This document shows, in pieces, positions 16,050-25,065 of a DNA stretch of 64,000 bases. A model generated the notes under the pieces. It saw only the letters and a list, made by a program, of their open reading frames with translations. It was not told where the DNA came from and did no database searches. A program made the translations under genes and the position numbers. Every line of letters begins with the position of its first letter. Positions within the stretch are counted from its first letter, which is position 1. Origin of the DNA: Sphingobacterium olei (lineage in GTDB: Bacteria; Bacteroidota; Bacteroidia; Sphingobacteriales; Sphingobacteriaceae); contig NZ_SUME01000007.1 of NCBI RefSeq assembly GCF_005048855.1, positions 1-64,000 on the forward strand, in the 5' to 3' direction.

Positions 16050-16439
16050 CTATTGAAAATCGGTTCCTGTGTTTGTGGCTCCTATATTCGCTGAACTCAC
16101 CTCACGTCTACGTCTACCCAGTTCTTGCCAGCGGATATATTCTCGTTCGCTCAACAGGTGACGAATCGATGCGTGTTGTTCTTTCAATAGGGATACAGTT
16201 TTTTCCCGACGTTGAGAAGGAGAAAGAAGAATATCCCTCCTTACATCTTCAATACCCCTACTATAATTTTCCAAAATAAGCACAAATTGATTTGCTTTAT
16301 CACGACTTATGGAAAGACTCTCTGTGAGCTTCATGCTTACGTTTTCACGGGATGTATAAACTGCAGACTGACCAATGGCTATCTGTCCCAGCAGCATTAG
16401 AAATAATAGAGTTGAAGTGGATGTTAATATCGTTTTCAT
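16050..16439 (-). CDS. Small exported helical protein (Spy/CpxP-like), module A
   Basis: About 129 residues from ATG 16439 (MKTILTSTSTLLFLML, signal peptide to IGQS); a longer frame to 16481 overlaps the upstream gene and lacks a signal at the start. The mature part is helical and charged, with DKANQFVLILENYSRGIEDVRRDIL and SEREYIRWQELGRRRREV, resembling the LTxxQ-like periplasmic Spy/CpxP group. A similar-sized protein sits in the same place in module D. A chaperone-like role for the RHS pair in the periplasm is an inference. Confidence 0.55.
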   Translation of the reverse strand: MKTILTSTSTLLFLMLLGQIAIGQSAVYTSRENVSMKLTESLSISRDKANQFVLILENYSRGIEDVRRDILLSPSQRREKTVSLLKEQHASIRHLLSEREYIRWQELGRRRREVSSANIGATNTGTDFQ

Positions 16440-16449
16440 ATAATATATC

Positions 16450-19400
16450 TTAATATGATAGCCTTGTTTGCTGGGGAACATAATTGCCTGAACCGTATGA
16501 ATGGTTGTTGAGCAACCTAAAAAATTTCTCTTTCATGATGTTGTCATATCCATATGCGTCAAAAATTCCCTGTATCTCAAAATTTATTATCTGGTCTCCG
16601 ATCTTTATCGAACTAGCCCCTTGAGGTATAATAGCAAAATGATGAGATAAACTACTTGTAGATCCATACCTGTCCTCGTAGTAGTCTTCGATCTGATATT
16701 TAAAAGAAATACCCTCGGGCAGAATAGCTTGTGACATACAGCTCGCGTCCCAGTAGGTTCGTATATAAGCATCTACTTTATGATATTCTCTACTATTCGG
16801 GAAGTCATTTACTGTATTTTGATTTTGCAATTCTACACGAGCGAATACTGTAAAGTTATTCGTTCCGACAAGCTGAATAGGTTTACCATAGTTATAAGTG
16901 GTTTCAAATACCTTGTATGGAGATGCTTCACCCATCTTTTCTGCATAGGTCGATAGCAACCTTCCCATGGAATCGTATTCGTAACGGATAAACAAATTAT
17001 TGTTGTCAAGTATATAGGTCAGTTCGCCAGAAAAATTATCGTAGACATAAGCCATAGATAATGCATCTGCTGGCTGAAATCTGAAATCATCGGCATATAC
17101 CTGCGTATTGTGATCATTACGCACACCAACCTTAAGTGTTGCACCGCTTATGATGTCAGAACCTTTAATATTCAACGTTACTAATATCCAATCTCCGGCT
17201 TTTTTTGTAGAGGTACTAGATGAAACGGATGTTCCTTTAGGTGTGCCGTTTACTTGATAATATAATTTAGTATCACTTGCTGTTCCGGATATCGGCCTCA
17301 CCCAGACTGCTGCCATATAATCGCGACCCGGCGTAATATTATTGACAGGCACTGTATATTCAAATCCTGATTGACCGCTACTTAAAAGTAAACTCTTGAG
17401 ACCGGTATGCGCCTGAACTGTTGAGACAGTACCATTTCCACGTTGTACCTCCAAGGGATTGGAACCGGAAATAGTCTCATCTTCAGCACCACTGAATATC
17501 AACTCCGTATATTTAGCAGGGCTGCCTGTCACCGTTACTTTGCTATTCTTATATCCAAGTCGCGTAGAAGCATAAGTTCCATTGATATCTTGCCCCTCCA
17601 GTGCCTTAGAATACACATTGTATAACTTAATCCCACTGGTCTTTATCCAGTTCGTATGAGATGATCCCGGAACCGTCCAATTAAATGCCGAAAAATTACT
17701 GATTGTTGTCAAACCGTCAGTTCCTGAGGATGTAGGAAGCCAACTATAACTATCAGTCGTACGCCATACATGTCCATTCGTCCCAGTATTCTGGACAATA
17801 GTACCACCTTCTGGTTGCAATACCGGAACAGTTTTGCTCCAGGTTTGTGCAGAGGCTGATACCACAGCGGTTTTTACATCAGTAGCATTGACTTTATAAA
17901 TCACAGTTCCCGCTTTTTGACTCAGCATATTTTTATTTCCGGAAGTATTGATCCTTAGTCCCATTTCTGGGTATTGCTTATATGCCGGAAAATTTTCGGT
18001 CAGAAAACGGTTACCATAACCATCTTCCGATATCTGCTTAGTCAAACTTCCACTGTAAAAATCAAACCCAACATTTTTGGATTTAGTTGTTAAATTGTTG
18101 ATATAATCCTTCACTGTGACGCCAGTCTGTATACAGGGGAGTTCTTCTTTTGCATTAAAGATTTTATATGTTTTGTATGAGGGATTGCTAGTGCTCTTAT
18201 CATAGACATACTTATTTTCTAAAACACGTTCATGAAAAACGCCTTGATAATGATACTGCTCTAATCTATAATCGTACTTAAGCATAAAATTGCTTAAAGT
18301 TTCGTTTTCTAAGCCATCATGTAAGTAATGATTGATAGTTTCATGAATGAGTTTATTATTCTCATTGTATTTACGAACCTGTTTTAAATTCCCTACAGCA
18401 GAAATAAACTTTCTAATAACTTGATTTCTATCTAACTGATTTCCATTCTGGCTATTATTGAGCAATTGATTACCAATCATATTCTCTCTTAAGACATCAA
18501 ACTTAAACTCTGTCCTCCCTTTTCGGTCAATTACATTCCCATTGTGGTCAAGGATTTCAGTTGATACTTTTACATCTTCATATATCACAGAGGGAGGAGG
18601 AAGCTCTCTCGATAACATGTATAACTTTTCAAAATCTTTGTACAGAATTTCCATATAAGTTGTTAATGGTGTTATTCTGATACCGTTTGTGGTAAAAAAC
18701 CATCTGGAAGCAGTATTTTTCACTTTAGACTTCTCAAAACTCGGTAAGATTGAAGGCTTGTAAGAGGTAATACCTGACGATCTAACTGTACCATTATCAT
18801 TGCTAATAGAATTATAATCATATTTTGTAACTAACCTCCTACCATTTAGATCTCGCATAGTAAGACGTTCAACCCGTACCCCGCCTCCAAATTGAATTGC
18901 GTTAGTGCTTTTACCAACAATATTACCTGTCTTTATATTAAATTTATTCTGTGAAATTTCATGTGGACTTAAGAATACCTGCACATTGAGAGGTTTATTG
19001 GTATTAGCTACTATAACTCCCCCAGTCTTTATCTGGGTAATGTTTAGTACTAGGTCAATTACATAATCATCATATACATTATTACCAACAGTAGGAATAT
19101 AAACCAAATCTTCTGTATTAATAACCGCTTTATAAGAGTGTCCAACTTTTATATAATCGTCAAGGGGATAGCCTCTACTATCTATCCTAAACTCTAAAGT
19201 ATTATCATTTATCTTTTGGGGATTAAGCATAATCGAAGACATATCTTCCGCAAAAACAGATTTAGAATAATCATCAGATTCATACTCTATTCCAATTTCA
19301 TTACCCAAATGTGTTTTAATTTTTCTTAAACTCCATGCATCTACACCTTTAGCTGATATTGGAGTAGTTTGCTTTCCTATATTATAGTTATTTATTGTTG

Positions 19401-22083
19401 TTTCTTTGTCATGGTCGCTCATAAAAAAACCCCAGTTATCTTTATTATCTTTAGAATAGGGGGGATTTTTCGTTTTTCTAAGTGCAACCTCCTGCCCTCC
19501 CAAAAACGTAACACTGGAGTTCCTAATATTGTAAGTATAGAATAGTGTAAAACCTGGATCATTTGGAATCGGATCACTGTCTACAACACCCGCATATCGG
19601 CCATCTTCAGTTACTAACATATCGCCTTTCTGAAAAACAGGATATTTATATCTGAATTTAGAGGAAGAAATAAAATTTACATTTTCTATAGGGGCTTCTT
19701 CATTGGAATAATCATACTCAAACTGCGTTGCAGGTAGCACATGCGCGCCTTTTTTTCCTCTAATCCTGTAACCATTCAAGGTCAACTTACCATATTTCCC
19801 TTCAACAGAATTAATATCAAAACTATTCGGCGTTCCCTGTGATAATAGATAATTATAATCAAATTCAATTATTCTCAATGCCTTATCTTCTACTGAATTT
19901 CTACCGATTGCTTCCACATCATTCCCGTCTATCACATGGTGCGGAAATTCGCAAGCTAAACAGGTGTTTGCAACAAATCGAGGAGAATTTTGACCTCCAT
20001 CGTCGGATCTGATTGCTAACGAATCTACAGCGTTAAACAGGTAAACTTTATTTAGACGCATAGAATGGATAGAATGATGAGAAAAAGAACCTTCATTTGA
20101 GCCATTATTAGAATATTTAGTATAGCTGGAAGATGAAACACTTTTACCATCAATTCGAAATTCCTTTTCAAATACAGCTATATGAGACCGTGTCCTAATT
20201 GCATTTAGGTAATAAACTTCCTTAGTACCAATAGACATCCCATGAAACTCGTTGTCTTCATCTCGGTGAAATCCGGTATCCGGATTTCTCCAAACATATT
20301 TATCTGTGAAACGCCCATATTCAAAACTTACCCAATATCCCCAGTCTCCCTCATCGACAATATTATTACCGTTGCGATCTACAAAGTCGGACCCTGTTAT
20401 CGCCGTCAAATGCCAGGTATACGCATAAGGTTCAGTTTTTACCTGACGATTAAAAGAAAGTCCTGAAGACTTATCTATTCTTTCTTGGTAAGTTTCCTCC
20501 TTAAATGAATATGCGGGTAAAGAAAAATGATACGTAACTCCAGATTCATTTGTAATCGAAAAACCTCCAATCAGATTTGCTCGATTTGGTACATTCCCTC
20601 CTTCAAAACTTTTTACCCAGCTCGTGGTATACCCTTTTGCATTCCTCGGTTTGATGGCAACATTATCTAATTCGTAAGTTACAATATGCTTTGATCCTGC
20701 AACCTTATTTCCTCCACCGTAGCCAAAATTACTATCAGAATTTCCGTAACTAGGGGCATTATCAAATGAAAGGTTATGATAATTCTGTCTATATTTATTT
20801 GAAAAATCGTGGACAAATCTAAAATACGGTTGTACTCCCCTATTATCAACATTATTTGGATAAACTACTGAATTTAACAGATAATTTTTAAATGTTTGAG
20901 ATCGTATTTGACCTTGAAAATAGTAAGGTTTAATATTCCCTCCTAATCCCTGTGCATTCACATGATATTGATCGAAATCCAAATACCCTCCTCCTAAAGT
21001 CCTCGCCGGATGTTCTTTGTAAGCAATAGATTGATCAGAAAAATAATCCAAAAGACTATATGAATCAAATACGCTTTCTTCATCACTATTTTTAATTTTC
21101 CAAGAATTTAAACTTCCGTAAGCAGACTTAGAAAGAGTTTCGTCTGACCAATATCTTGATTTATTATAACCTAGTTGCAAATTAAGTCCCGCCCAAATTG
21201 GTATTCCAAAAGCAAATCCACTATTTTTTGTTTGTATTCTTCCTGCATTACTGTTAGTGATAGATGCAGCCAGTCCTCCTACTGAAAGGGATGGTTTTGT
21301 TCCTCCCGTACCTATCGAAGCACCAATTAGAGACAAATTATCAGATCCTAAACTATTATTAATGCCATATCCAACTCCCCCACTCATACCCGCAGAAATA
21401 CCGTTGCTATTTAAAGCTATACCAAGTGATAGACCTGCGTTTAAACCCGAAGAACCCGTACCTATACCAACCCCAATATTTAATCCCTCATATGAATCTC
21501 CGTAAGGAGAAATTCCCACTTTTGCACCCAAAGTGGCGCTACCAACCTTATACAAATCTGCGTTTAAAGAACCTCCGACTCCGAATCCCCGATAGGTATC
21601 TTGGGAGAACTCCAATCCCACTCCCACATTTGCAACCGGCCCCGCCATACCTACACTAACACCAACATTATAGGTAGTTGTTGTTCCTCCTTCCCAATAA
21701 TCTCGGACTACTTGTTTTTGAGAGGACCAATCATCCGGATAACCGTTCACATTTCTCGTCAATGCGCCCGGATTTAGCGACCATCCCAGTCCCACCCAAC
21801 TAGCATCTTCACCGGGGAGGATACCAGCATGATAGGAAAGCGATAGTGGGTATCCTCCTTCTGGCCCCGGAACTTCCAAAAGCGGTATGTTATAGGTAAA
21901 GTCTCCTGTCTGCAAATTGACCATATCGGTAGTATCTACAGGCTCGAAACTTGTTGTCTCCGGTGTAGTAGGGCCTGAAGTAAGTGCCCATGCCATATTC
22001 GGAAAAATCAATTCCGAAATAAATACAAACAGCAAAAATGCAGCTAACTTCTTTTGCCCAAACTTACGTAGCTTAGTTATCAT
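16450..22083 (-). CDS. Module A RHS shell partner, TcB/SpvB-like, 1877 residues
   Basis: A signal peptide or membrane start (MITKLRKFGQKKLAAFLLFVF...AWAL) precedes an SpvB/TcB-like beginning at residues 50-107: LQTGDFTYNIPLLEVPG, LSLSYHAG, GLGWSLNPG. Residues about 125-300 are an unusual Gly/Ser-rich stretch of alternating pattern (VGVSVGMAG, LNAGLSLGIALNSNG), looking like beta-barrel strands. A long YD-repeat region, a beta-sandwich-like segment (about 1550-1700) and YDSMGRLLSTYAEKMG near the end follow. There is no DPDG core end and no toxin tip. I infer it forms one half of an RHS cocoon with the toxin gene downstream. The small exported protein starts 11 bases after its stop. Confidence 0.7.
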   Translation of the reverse strand: MITKLRKFGQKKLAAFLLFVFISELIFPNMAWALTSGPTTPETTSFEPVDTTDMVNLQTGDFTYNIPLLEVPGPEGGYPLSLSYHAGILPGEDASWVGLGWSLNPGALTRNVNGYPDDWSSQKQVVRDYWEGGTTTTYNVGVSVGMAGPVANVGVGLEFSQDTYRGFGVGGSLNADLYKVGSATLGAKVGISPYGDSYEGLNIGVGIGTGSSGLNAGLSLGIALNSNGISAGMSGGVGYGINNSLGSDNLSLIGASIGTGGTKPSLSVGGLAASITNSNAGRIQTKNSGFAFGIPIWAGLNLQLGYNKSRYWSDETLSKSAYGSLNSWKIKNSDEESVFDSYSLLDYFSDQSIAYKEHPARTLGGGYLDFDQYHVNAQGLGGNIKPYYFQGQIRSQTFKNYLLNSVVYPNNVDNRGVQPYFRFVHDFSNKYRQNYHNLSFDNAPSYGNSDSNFGYGGGNKVAGSKHIVTYELDNVAIKPRNAKGYTTSWVKSFEGGNVPNRANLIGGFSITNESGVTYHFSLPAYSFKEETYQERIDKSSGLSFNRQVKTEPYAYTWHLTAITGSDFVDRNGNNIVDEGDWGYWVSFEYGRFTDKYVWRNPDTGFHRDEDNEFHGMSIGTKEVYYLNAIRTRSHIAVFEKEFRIDGKSVSSSSYTKYSNNGSNEGSFSHHSIHSMRLNKVYLFNAVDSLAIRSDDGGQNSPRFVANTCLACEFPHHVIDGNDVEAIGRNSVEDKALRIIEFDYNYLLSQGTPNSFDINSVEGKYGKLTLNGYRIRGKKGAHVLPATQFEYDYSNEEAPIENVNFISSSKFRYKYPVFQKGDMLVTEDGRYAGVVDSDPIPNDPGFTLFYTYNIRNSSVTFLGGQEVALRKTKNPPYSKDNKDNWGFFMSDHDKETTINNYNIGKQTTPISAKGVDAWSLRKIKTHLGNEIGIEYESDDYSKSVFAEDMSSIMLNPQKINDNTLEFRIDSRGYPLDDYIKVGHSYKAVINTEDLVYIPTVGNNVYDDYVIDLVLNITQIKTGGVIVANTNKPLNVQVFLSPHEISQNKFNIKTGNIVGKSTNAIQFGGGVRVERLTMRDLNGRRLVTKYDYNSISNDNGTVRSSGITSYKPSILPSFEKSKVKNTASRWFFTTNGIRITPLTTYMEILYKDFEKLYMLSRELPPPSVIYEDVKVSTEILDHNGNVIDRKGRTEFKFDVLRENMIGNQLLNNSQNGNQLDRNQVIRKFISAVGNLKQVRKYNENNKLIHETINHYLHDGLENETLSNFMLKYDYRLEQYHYQGVFHERVLENKYVYDKSTSNPSYKTYKIFNAKEELPCIQTGVTVKDYINNLTTKSKNVGFDFYSGSLTKQISEDGYGNRFLTENFPAYKQYPEMGLRINTSGNKNMLSQKAGTVIYKVNATDVKTAVVSASAQTWSKTVPVLQPEGGTIVQNTGTNGHVWRTTDSYSWLPTSSGTDGLTTISNFSAFNWTVPGSSHTNWIKTSGIKLYNVYSKALEGQDINGTYASTRLGYKNSKVTVTGSPAKYTELIFSGAEDETISGSNPLEVQRGNGTVSTVQAHTGLKSLLLSSGQSGFEYTVPVNNITPGRDYMAAVWVRPISGTASDTKLYYQVNGTPKGTSVSSSTSTKKAGDWILVTLNIKGSDIISGATLKVGVRNDHNTQVYADDFRFQPADALSMAYVYDNFSGELTYILDNNNLFIRYEYDSMGRLLSTYAEKMGEASPYKVFETTYNYGKPIQLVGTNNFTVFARVELQNQNTVNDFPNSREYHKVDAYIRTYWDASCMSQAILPEGISFKYQIEDYYEDRYGSTSSLSHHFAIIPQGASSIKIGDQIINFEIQGIFDAYGYDNIMKEKFFRLLNNHSYGSGNYVPQQTRLSY

Positions 22084-22090
22084 AATAGTA

Positions 22091-22711
22091 TCAATCTATA
22101 TTTTTTATTAGTACTGAGGTTATATATTTCACGTCGCCGGTCTTGAATTCAAAATCTTGCTCTCCAATACCAAGGCCAAATTCTTCCAACCTAATTGTTA
22201 TTTTCTTACTCTTATACAATTTGGCCTTATTCATCACTACAAATAAATTGTTACGTTGTGACATATTATAGGTCGGTTGAAAAAAAACGCCCAAAGATTC
22301 TATACTTTCGTCCGTATCTAATGTAATATGGAGAAATTGCTCCATGTTAAAAGACATCGTCTGTATGATTGTACCATATGTTTGCGCGTCCAATTGAGCT
22401 AACAGCTCTTTATTGTTCAGCGAAAAACCTAATACCAAATAGATTTTATCATTTAAACTCGTATTCGATTTAATATCAGATCCTAGCAATAGAGCCGCAG
22501 GTAAAAAATAGGCATTAAGCACCATTCCATTGGCTAACTTGATCTCTTGAAGGAGACCGTTCTGAGGATTTTCAATATAACTAAGTAGACTTGCACGGTC
22601 GTCAAAATGACTCGGTCGTCTACATGCTGTAAATAAAAGGAATATGCTAAGGATTAGTAATATACGCTTCACGTTTAGTAAGTTGAATATGAATCTATTT
22701 TTCGCGTGCAT
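22091..22711 (-). CDS. Lipoprotein of module A
   Basis: Up to 206 residues. The first 30 include ILLILSIFLLFTAC, a lipobox with Cys near residue 30 (ATG at 22711) or 17 (GTG at 22672, which avoids overlapping the chaperone gene by 17 bases). The mature part is a beta-rich domain without recognised family (LVLGFSLNNKELL, FKTGDVKYITSVLI). It lies between the Skp-like gene and the shell partner, seven bases before the latter. A role in anchoring or exporting the RHS pair at the outer membrane is a guess from context. Confidence 0.6.
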   Translation of the reverse strand: MHAKNRFIFNLLNVKRILLILSIFLLFTACRRPSHFDDRASLLSYIENPQNGLLQEIKLANGMVLNAYFLPAALLLGSDIKSNTSLNDKIYLVLGFSLNNKELLAQLDAQTYGTIIQTMSFNMEQFLHITLDTDESIESLGVFFQPTYNMSQRNNLFVVMNKAKLYKSKKITIRLEEFGLGIGEQDFEFKTGDVKYITSVLIKNID

Positions 22712-23228
22712 CGTTCAAAGCTTTGATGACGTCATCAGTGATATCCAACCCATCGGCAGCGTAAGCGATCGTACCCACTTGGTTGGCGATAAGAATGTAT
22801 TTATAACGATGTTTTTTACCGTATTCAGTCAGAAACTTGTTTATATCTGAAATGGTTTCTTGAGATAGCTTTTGATCTTCCGCGACAGCATTCTGCTGCA
22901 TAACACCCTTATATTCTTCTAGCTGCTGCTGTTTCTTACGGAGTTCAGTACGGCGCTCTTCTTTTATATTTGCATCCATTCCTTTTTCCTTTCGCTCGAA
23001 CTCTTCATAAGCATTCTGAAATTCAGCTTCCAATGTGTCTACATTGCTTTTCCAATGGCTGGTCTTCAGTTCCAACGCTTCTCTCGCAACCTGTGCGCCG
23101 CTGTATTCCTGAAGGACACGTGTGGCATCAATGTAAACGGTTCCCGAGATCCTAAACAGGAAAAACCAGATCAGAAATGAAAGAAAAATTAAACCAATTA
23201 GGGAATAGATGATTATTTTATTTTTCAT
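22695..23228 (-). CDS. OmpH/Skp-family periplasmic chaperone of module A
   Basis: 177 residues: an uncleaved-looking N-terminal hydrophobic segment (IIIYSLIGLIFLSFLIWFFLF), then VYIDATRVLQEYSGAQVAREAL, a long coiled-coil arm (about 55-120, QNAYEEFERKEKGM, RKKQQQLEEY), and the ending YILIANQVGTIAYAADGLDITDDVIKALN, characteristic of OmpH/Skp proteins. Skp carries unfolded outer-membrane and surface proteins through the periplasm. A private copy inside a toxin module suggests that a module product passes through or into the outer membrane. Its first codons are preserved as a relic at 2822-2893. Confidence 0.8.
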   Translation of the reverse strand: MKNKIIIYSLIGLIFLSFLIWFFLFRISGTVYIDATRVLQEYSGAQVAREALELKTSHWKSNVDTLEAEFQNAYEEFERKEKGMDANIKEERRTELRKKQQQLEEYKGVMQQNAVAEDQKLSQETISDINKFLTEYGKKHRYKYILIANQVGTIAYAADGLDITDDVIKALNDAREK

Positions 23229-23319
23229 GAACGTATTATATATCTTTATTATTCGTATGCACTATTTATAATTTTTTATTGAGATCTGCTTTCAACTATT
23301 CAAAAAATTATTAACGCTA

Positions 23320-24216
23320 TTATTTTTTTTCCAGTTCCTTGATACGTCTGTCTTGTTGCAGGATATAAAGTGTTAATTCCTCATTCTTTTTAAGCAGCAT
23401 ATTAACCATTTCCCCAACCTGCACGCCATTCAGTTCGACCTCCTTCGCCGTCGGTATGTCTGGTAGATGCCCATTTTTGTTTATAAAACTTCCCAAACTA
23501 TCCAGAGACATCAACTTGTGGTCTTTCTCGAAAACATAATCTGGCCAATTAACAGTTTCAACCTTGATCTCTTTGGCTCGGATATTACCATTTACAGATA
23601 GCTCTTCGGTCGGGGTAGTGGTACCAATGCCTACCCGCCCAAGTACATTGAAGTTCTTAACTTGCTGGGTATTATCCATATTCGCAGCATAATCGGCTAT
23701 ATCCGTAAGATTTCCTATATTTTGAGGCACACCATTTATATCGTATATGACAAATTTTAGCGATTCTCCTGAAGAACTATTCCACCCTGCAAACTGAAAT
23801 CCAAGCGAGTGCTGTGCTCCAGTGTAAGGTATATCTAAGGCTAGATATTTTGTTCCGTTATAAAAGCAAGTCTTAAATTTCCAAGGAGCTGCAACTTGTA
23901 CATCATCAAAGGATGAAAGTGTCGCCGACGTTGTCCTGTAGGCGGATGAAGAATTGACAAAGACTGTATTTAACCTATTCATAGCGTTCACAGAACCTCG
24001 CCGAGCAACCAAATGCCCAACCGCATAATTGTTGGGTAAGTCGGCACCGTTGTAGATTGGATGTAACAAAATAAGGGCCTTGGTATAAGCAACATTTCCG
24101 GTAGCGTCAATTCTTTTATGCTTGTAATTTAAGGCTATCGCCGTCTCTTGAGCATATGAGGCCGGCATAAATAGAGACATTACCGCCACGCAAATTAGCA
24201 ACTCAATTATTCTCAT
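23320..24216 (-). CDS. Secreted fibre-like adhesin of module A (third gene)
   Basis: 298 residues: signal peptide to about residue 22 (SYAQET), a beta-rich head with LLHPIYNGADLPNNY and HSLGFQFAGWNSSSG, then NVLGRVGIGTTTP and the shared C-terminal cassette (LSVNGNIRAKEIKVETVNW to a coiled coil IKELEKK). Its last 100 residues are practically identical to those of the protein at 3084-3941, while the heads differ. Starts 14 bases inside the previous gene, so it is translationally coupled. Followed by the Skp-like gene. Confidence 0.7.
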   Translation of the reverse strand: MRIIELLICVAVMSLFMPASYAQETAIALNYKHKRIDATGNVAYTKALILLHPIYNGADLPNNYAVGHLVARRGSVNAMNRLNTVFVNSSSAYRTTSATLSSFDDVQVAAPWKFKTCFYNGTKYLALDIPYTGAQHSLGFQFAGWNSSSGESLKFVIYDINGVPQNIGNLTDIADYAANMDNTQQVKNFNVLGRVGIGTTTPTEELSVNGNIRAKEIKVETVNWPDYVFEKDHKLMSLDSLGSFINKNGHLPDIPTAKEVELNGVQVGEMVNMLLKKNEELTLYILQQDRRIKELEKK

Positions 24217-25057
24217 AAGACGATTTTTTATCTTCTAAATCTCCCATTCTCTCTTCTAATTCAATGATGTATAGTGTTAATTCTTCTACCTTCTTCATAA
24301 GAATTTTATTCATTTCACCAAGAGACAGTCCACGTTCTTCAATTTCCTTTGCTTTGGGGACTTCTGGAAGATGTCCGTTCTCGTCAATAAACTGCTTTAT
24401 CTCTTTCAGTGGCTTTAGCTCATAATTTTTGTGAAACACATAATCTGGCCAGTTGGCTGTTTCTACTTTGATTTCCTTAGCACGGATATTGCCGTTGACG
24501 GCAAGTTTGTCGGTAGGATTAGTAGTACCTATTCCTACATTTCCGTTCTCTATGGTATGATTACCCGCTCCCTTGATTACCAACCTTCCAGATGATATTA
24601 CATCACTATGGGAATCCAATACCGTACGCCAATTATTGAATTGACCGATGCCGTTTTCGCTGCCATTCGACACATAGGCACTGATTCTGAAATACATCTT
24701 TCTATCTGCGCCTAAATATATATCCGACTGCCAATGACTATTTCTACCATATATAGCGAGTAAGTTACCATAACTGTTATTCCCTGGAGCGGAACCGCCA
24801 TTTCTGTACGTAATATGGTCGTCAAACAGTTTTATACTCATATTTCCAAGTTGGGTACGAGGAGCTGCCGTAAAATCGTATTGCAGATAAGGATAATTCA
24901 GTTGGTCCATTTTGACTACACCAAGAACATCTAACTTTTTCGTGGGAGTGGATGTTCCTATACCTACATTTCCTGTTGCAGGAAATGTATTGTTCTGTCC
25001 GTAAGCTCCAATCAAAAATAGAAGATGGAAAATGATTTGAAAGATTTTGTTTTTCAT
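24203..25057 (-). CDS. Secreted fibre-like adhesin of module A (second gene)
   Basis: 284 residues: signal peptide (to about 20, GAYGQN), a repeat-like start FPATGNVGIGTSTPTKKLDVLG, a beta-rich head (YLGADRKMYFRISAYVSNG), a second NGNVGIGTTNPTDKLAVNG and the conserved cassette with coiled coil. Two NVGIGT units flank the head, the arrangement seen in Bacteroidetes tail-fibre-like proteins. The end matches the fibre at 34646-35466 (YVFHKNYEL, EERGLSLGEMNK). Confidence 0.7.
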   Translation of the reverse strand: MKNKIFQIIFHLLFLIGAYGQNNTFPATGNVGIGTSTPTKKLDVLGVVKMDQLNYPYLQYDFTAAPRTQLGNMSIKLFDDHITYRNGGSAPGNNSYGNLLAIYGRNSHWQSDIYLGADRKMYFRISAYVSNGSENGIGQFNNWRTVLDSHSDVISSGRLVIKGAGNHTIENGNVGIGTTNPTDKLAVNGNIRAKEIKVETANWPDYVFHKNYELKPLKEIKQFIDENGHLPEVPKAKEIEERGLSLGEMNKILMKKVEELTLYIIELEERMGDLEDKKSSYENN

Positions 25058-25065
25058 AGAAAAGG

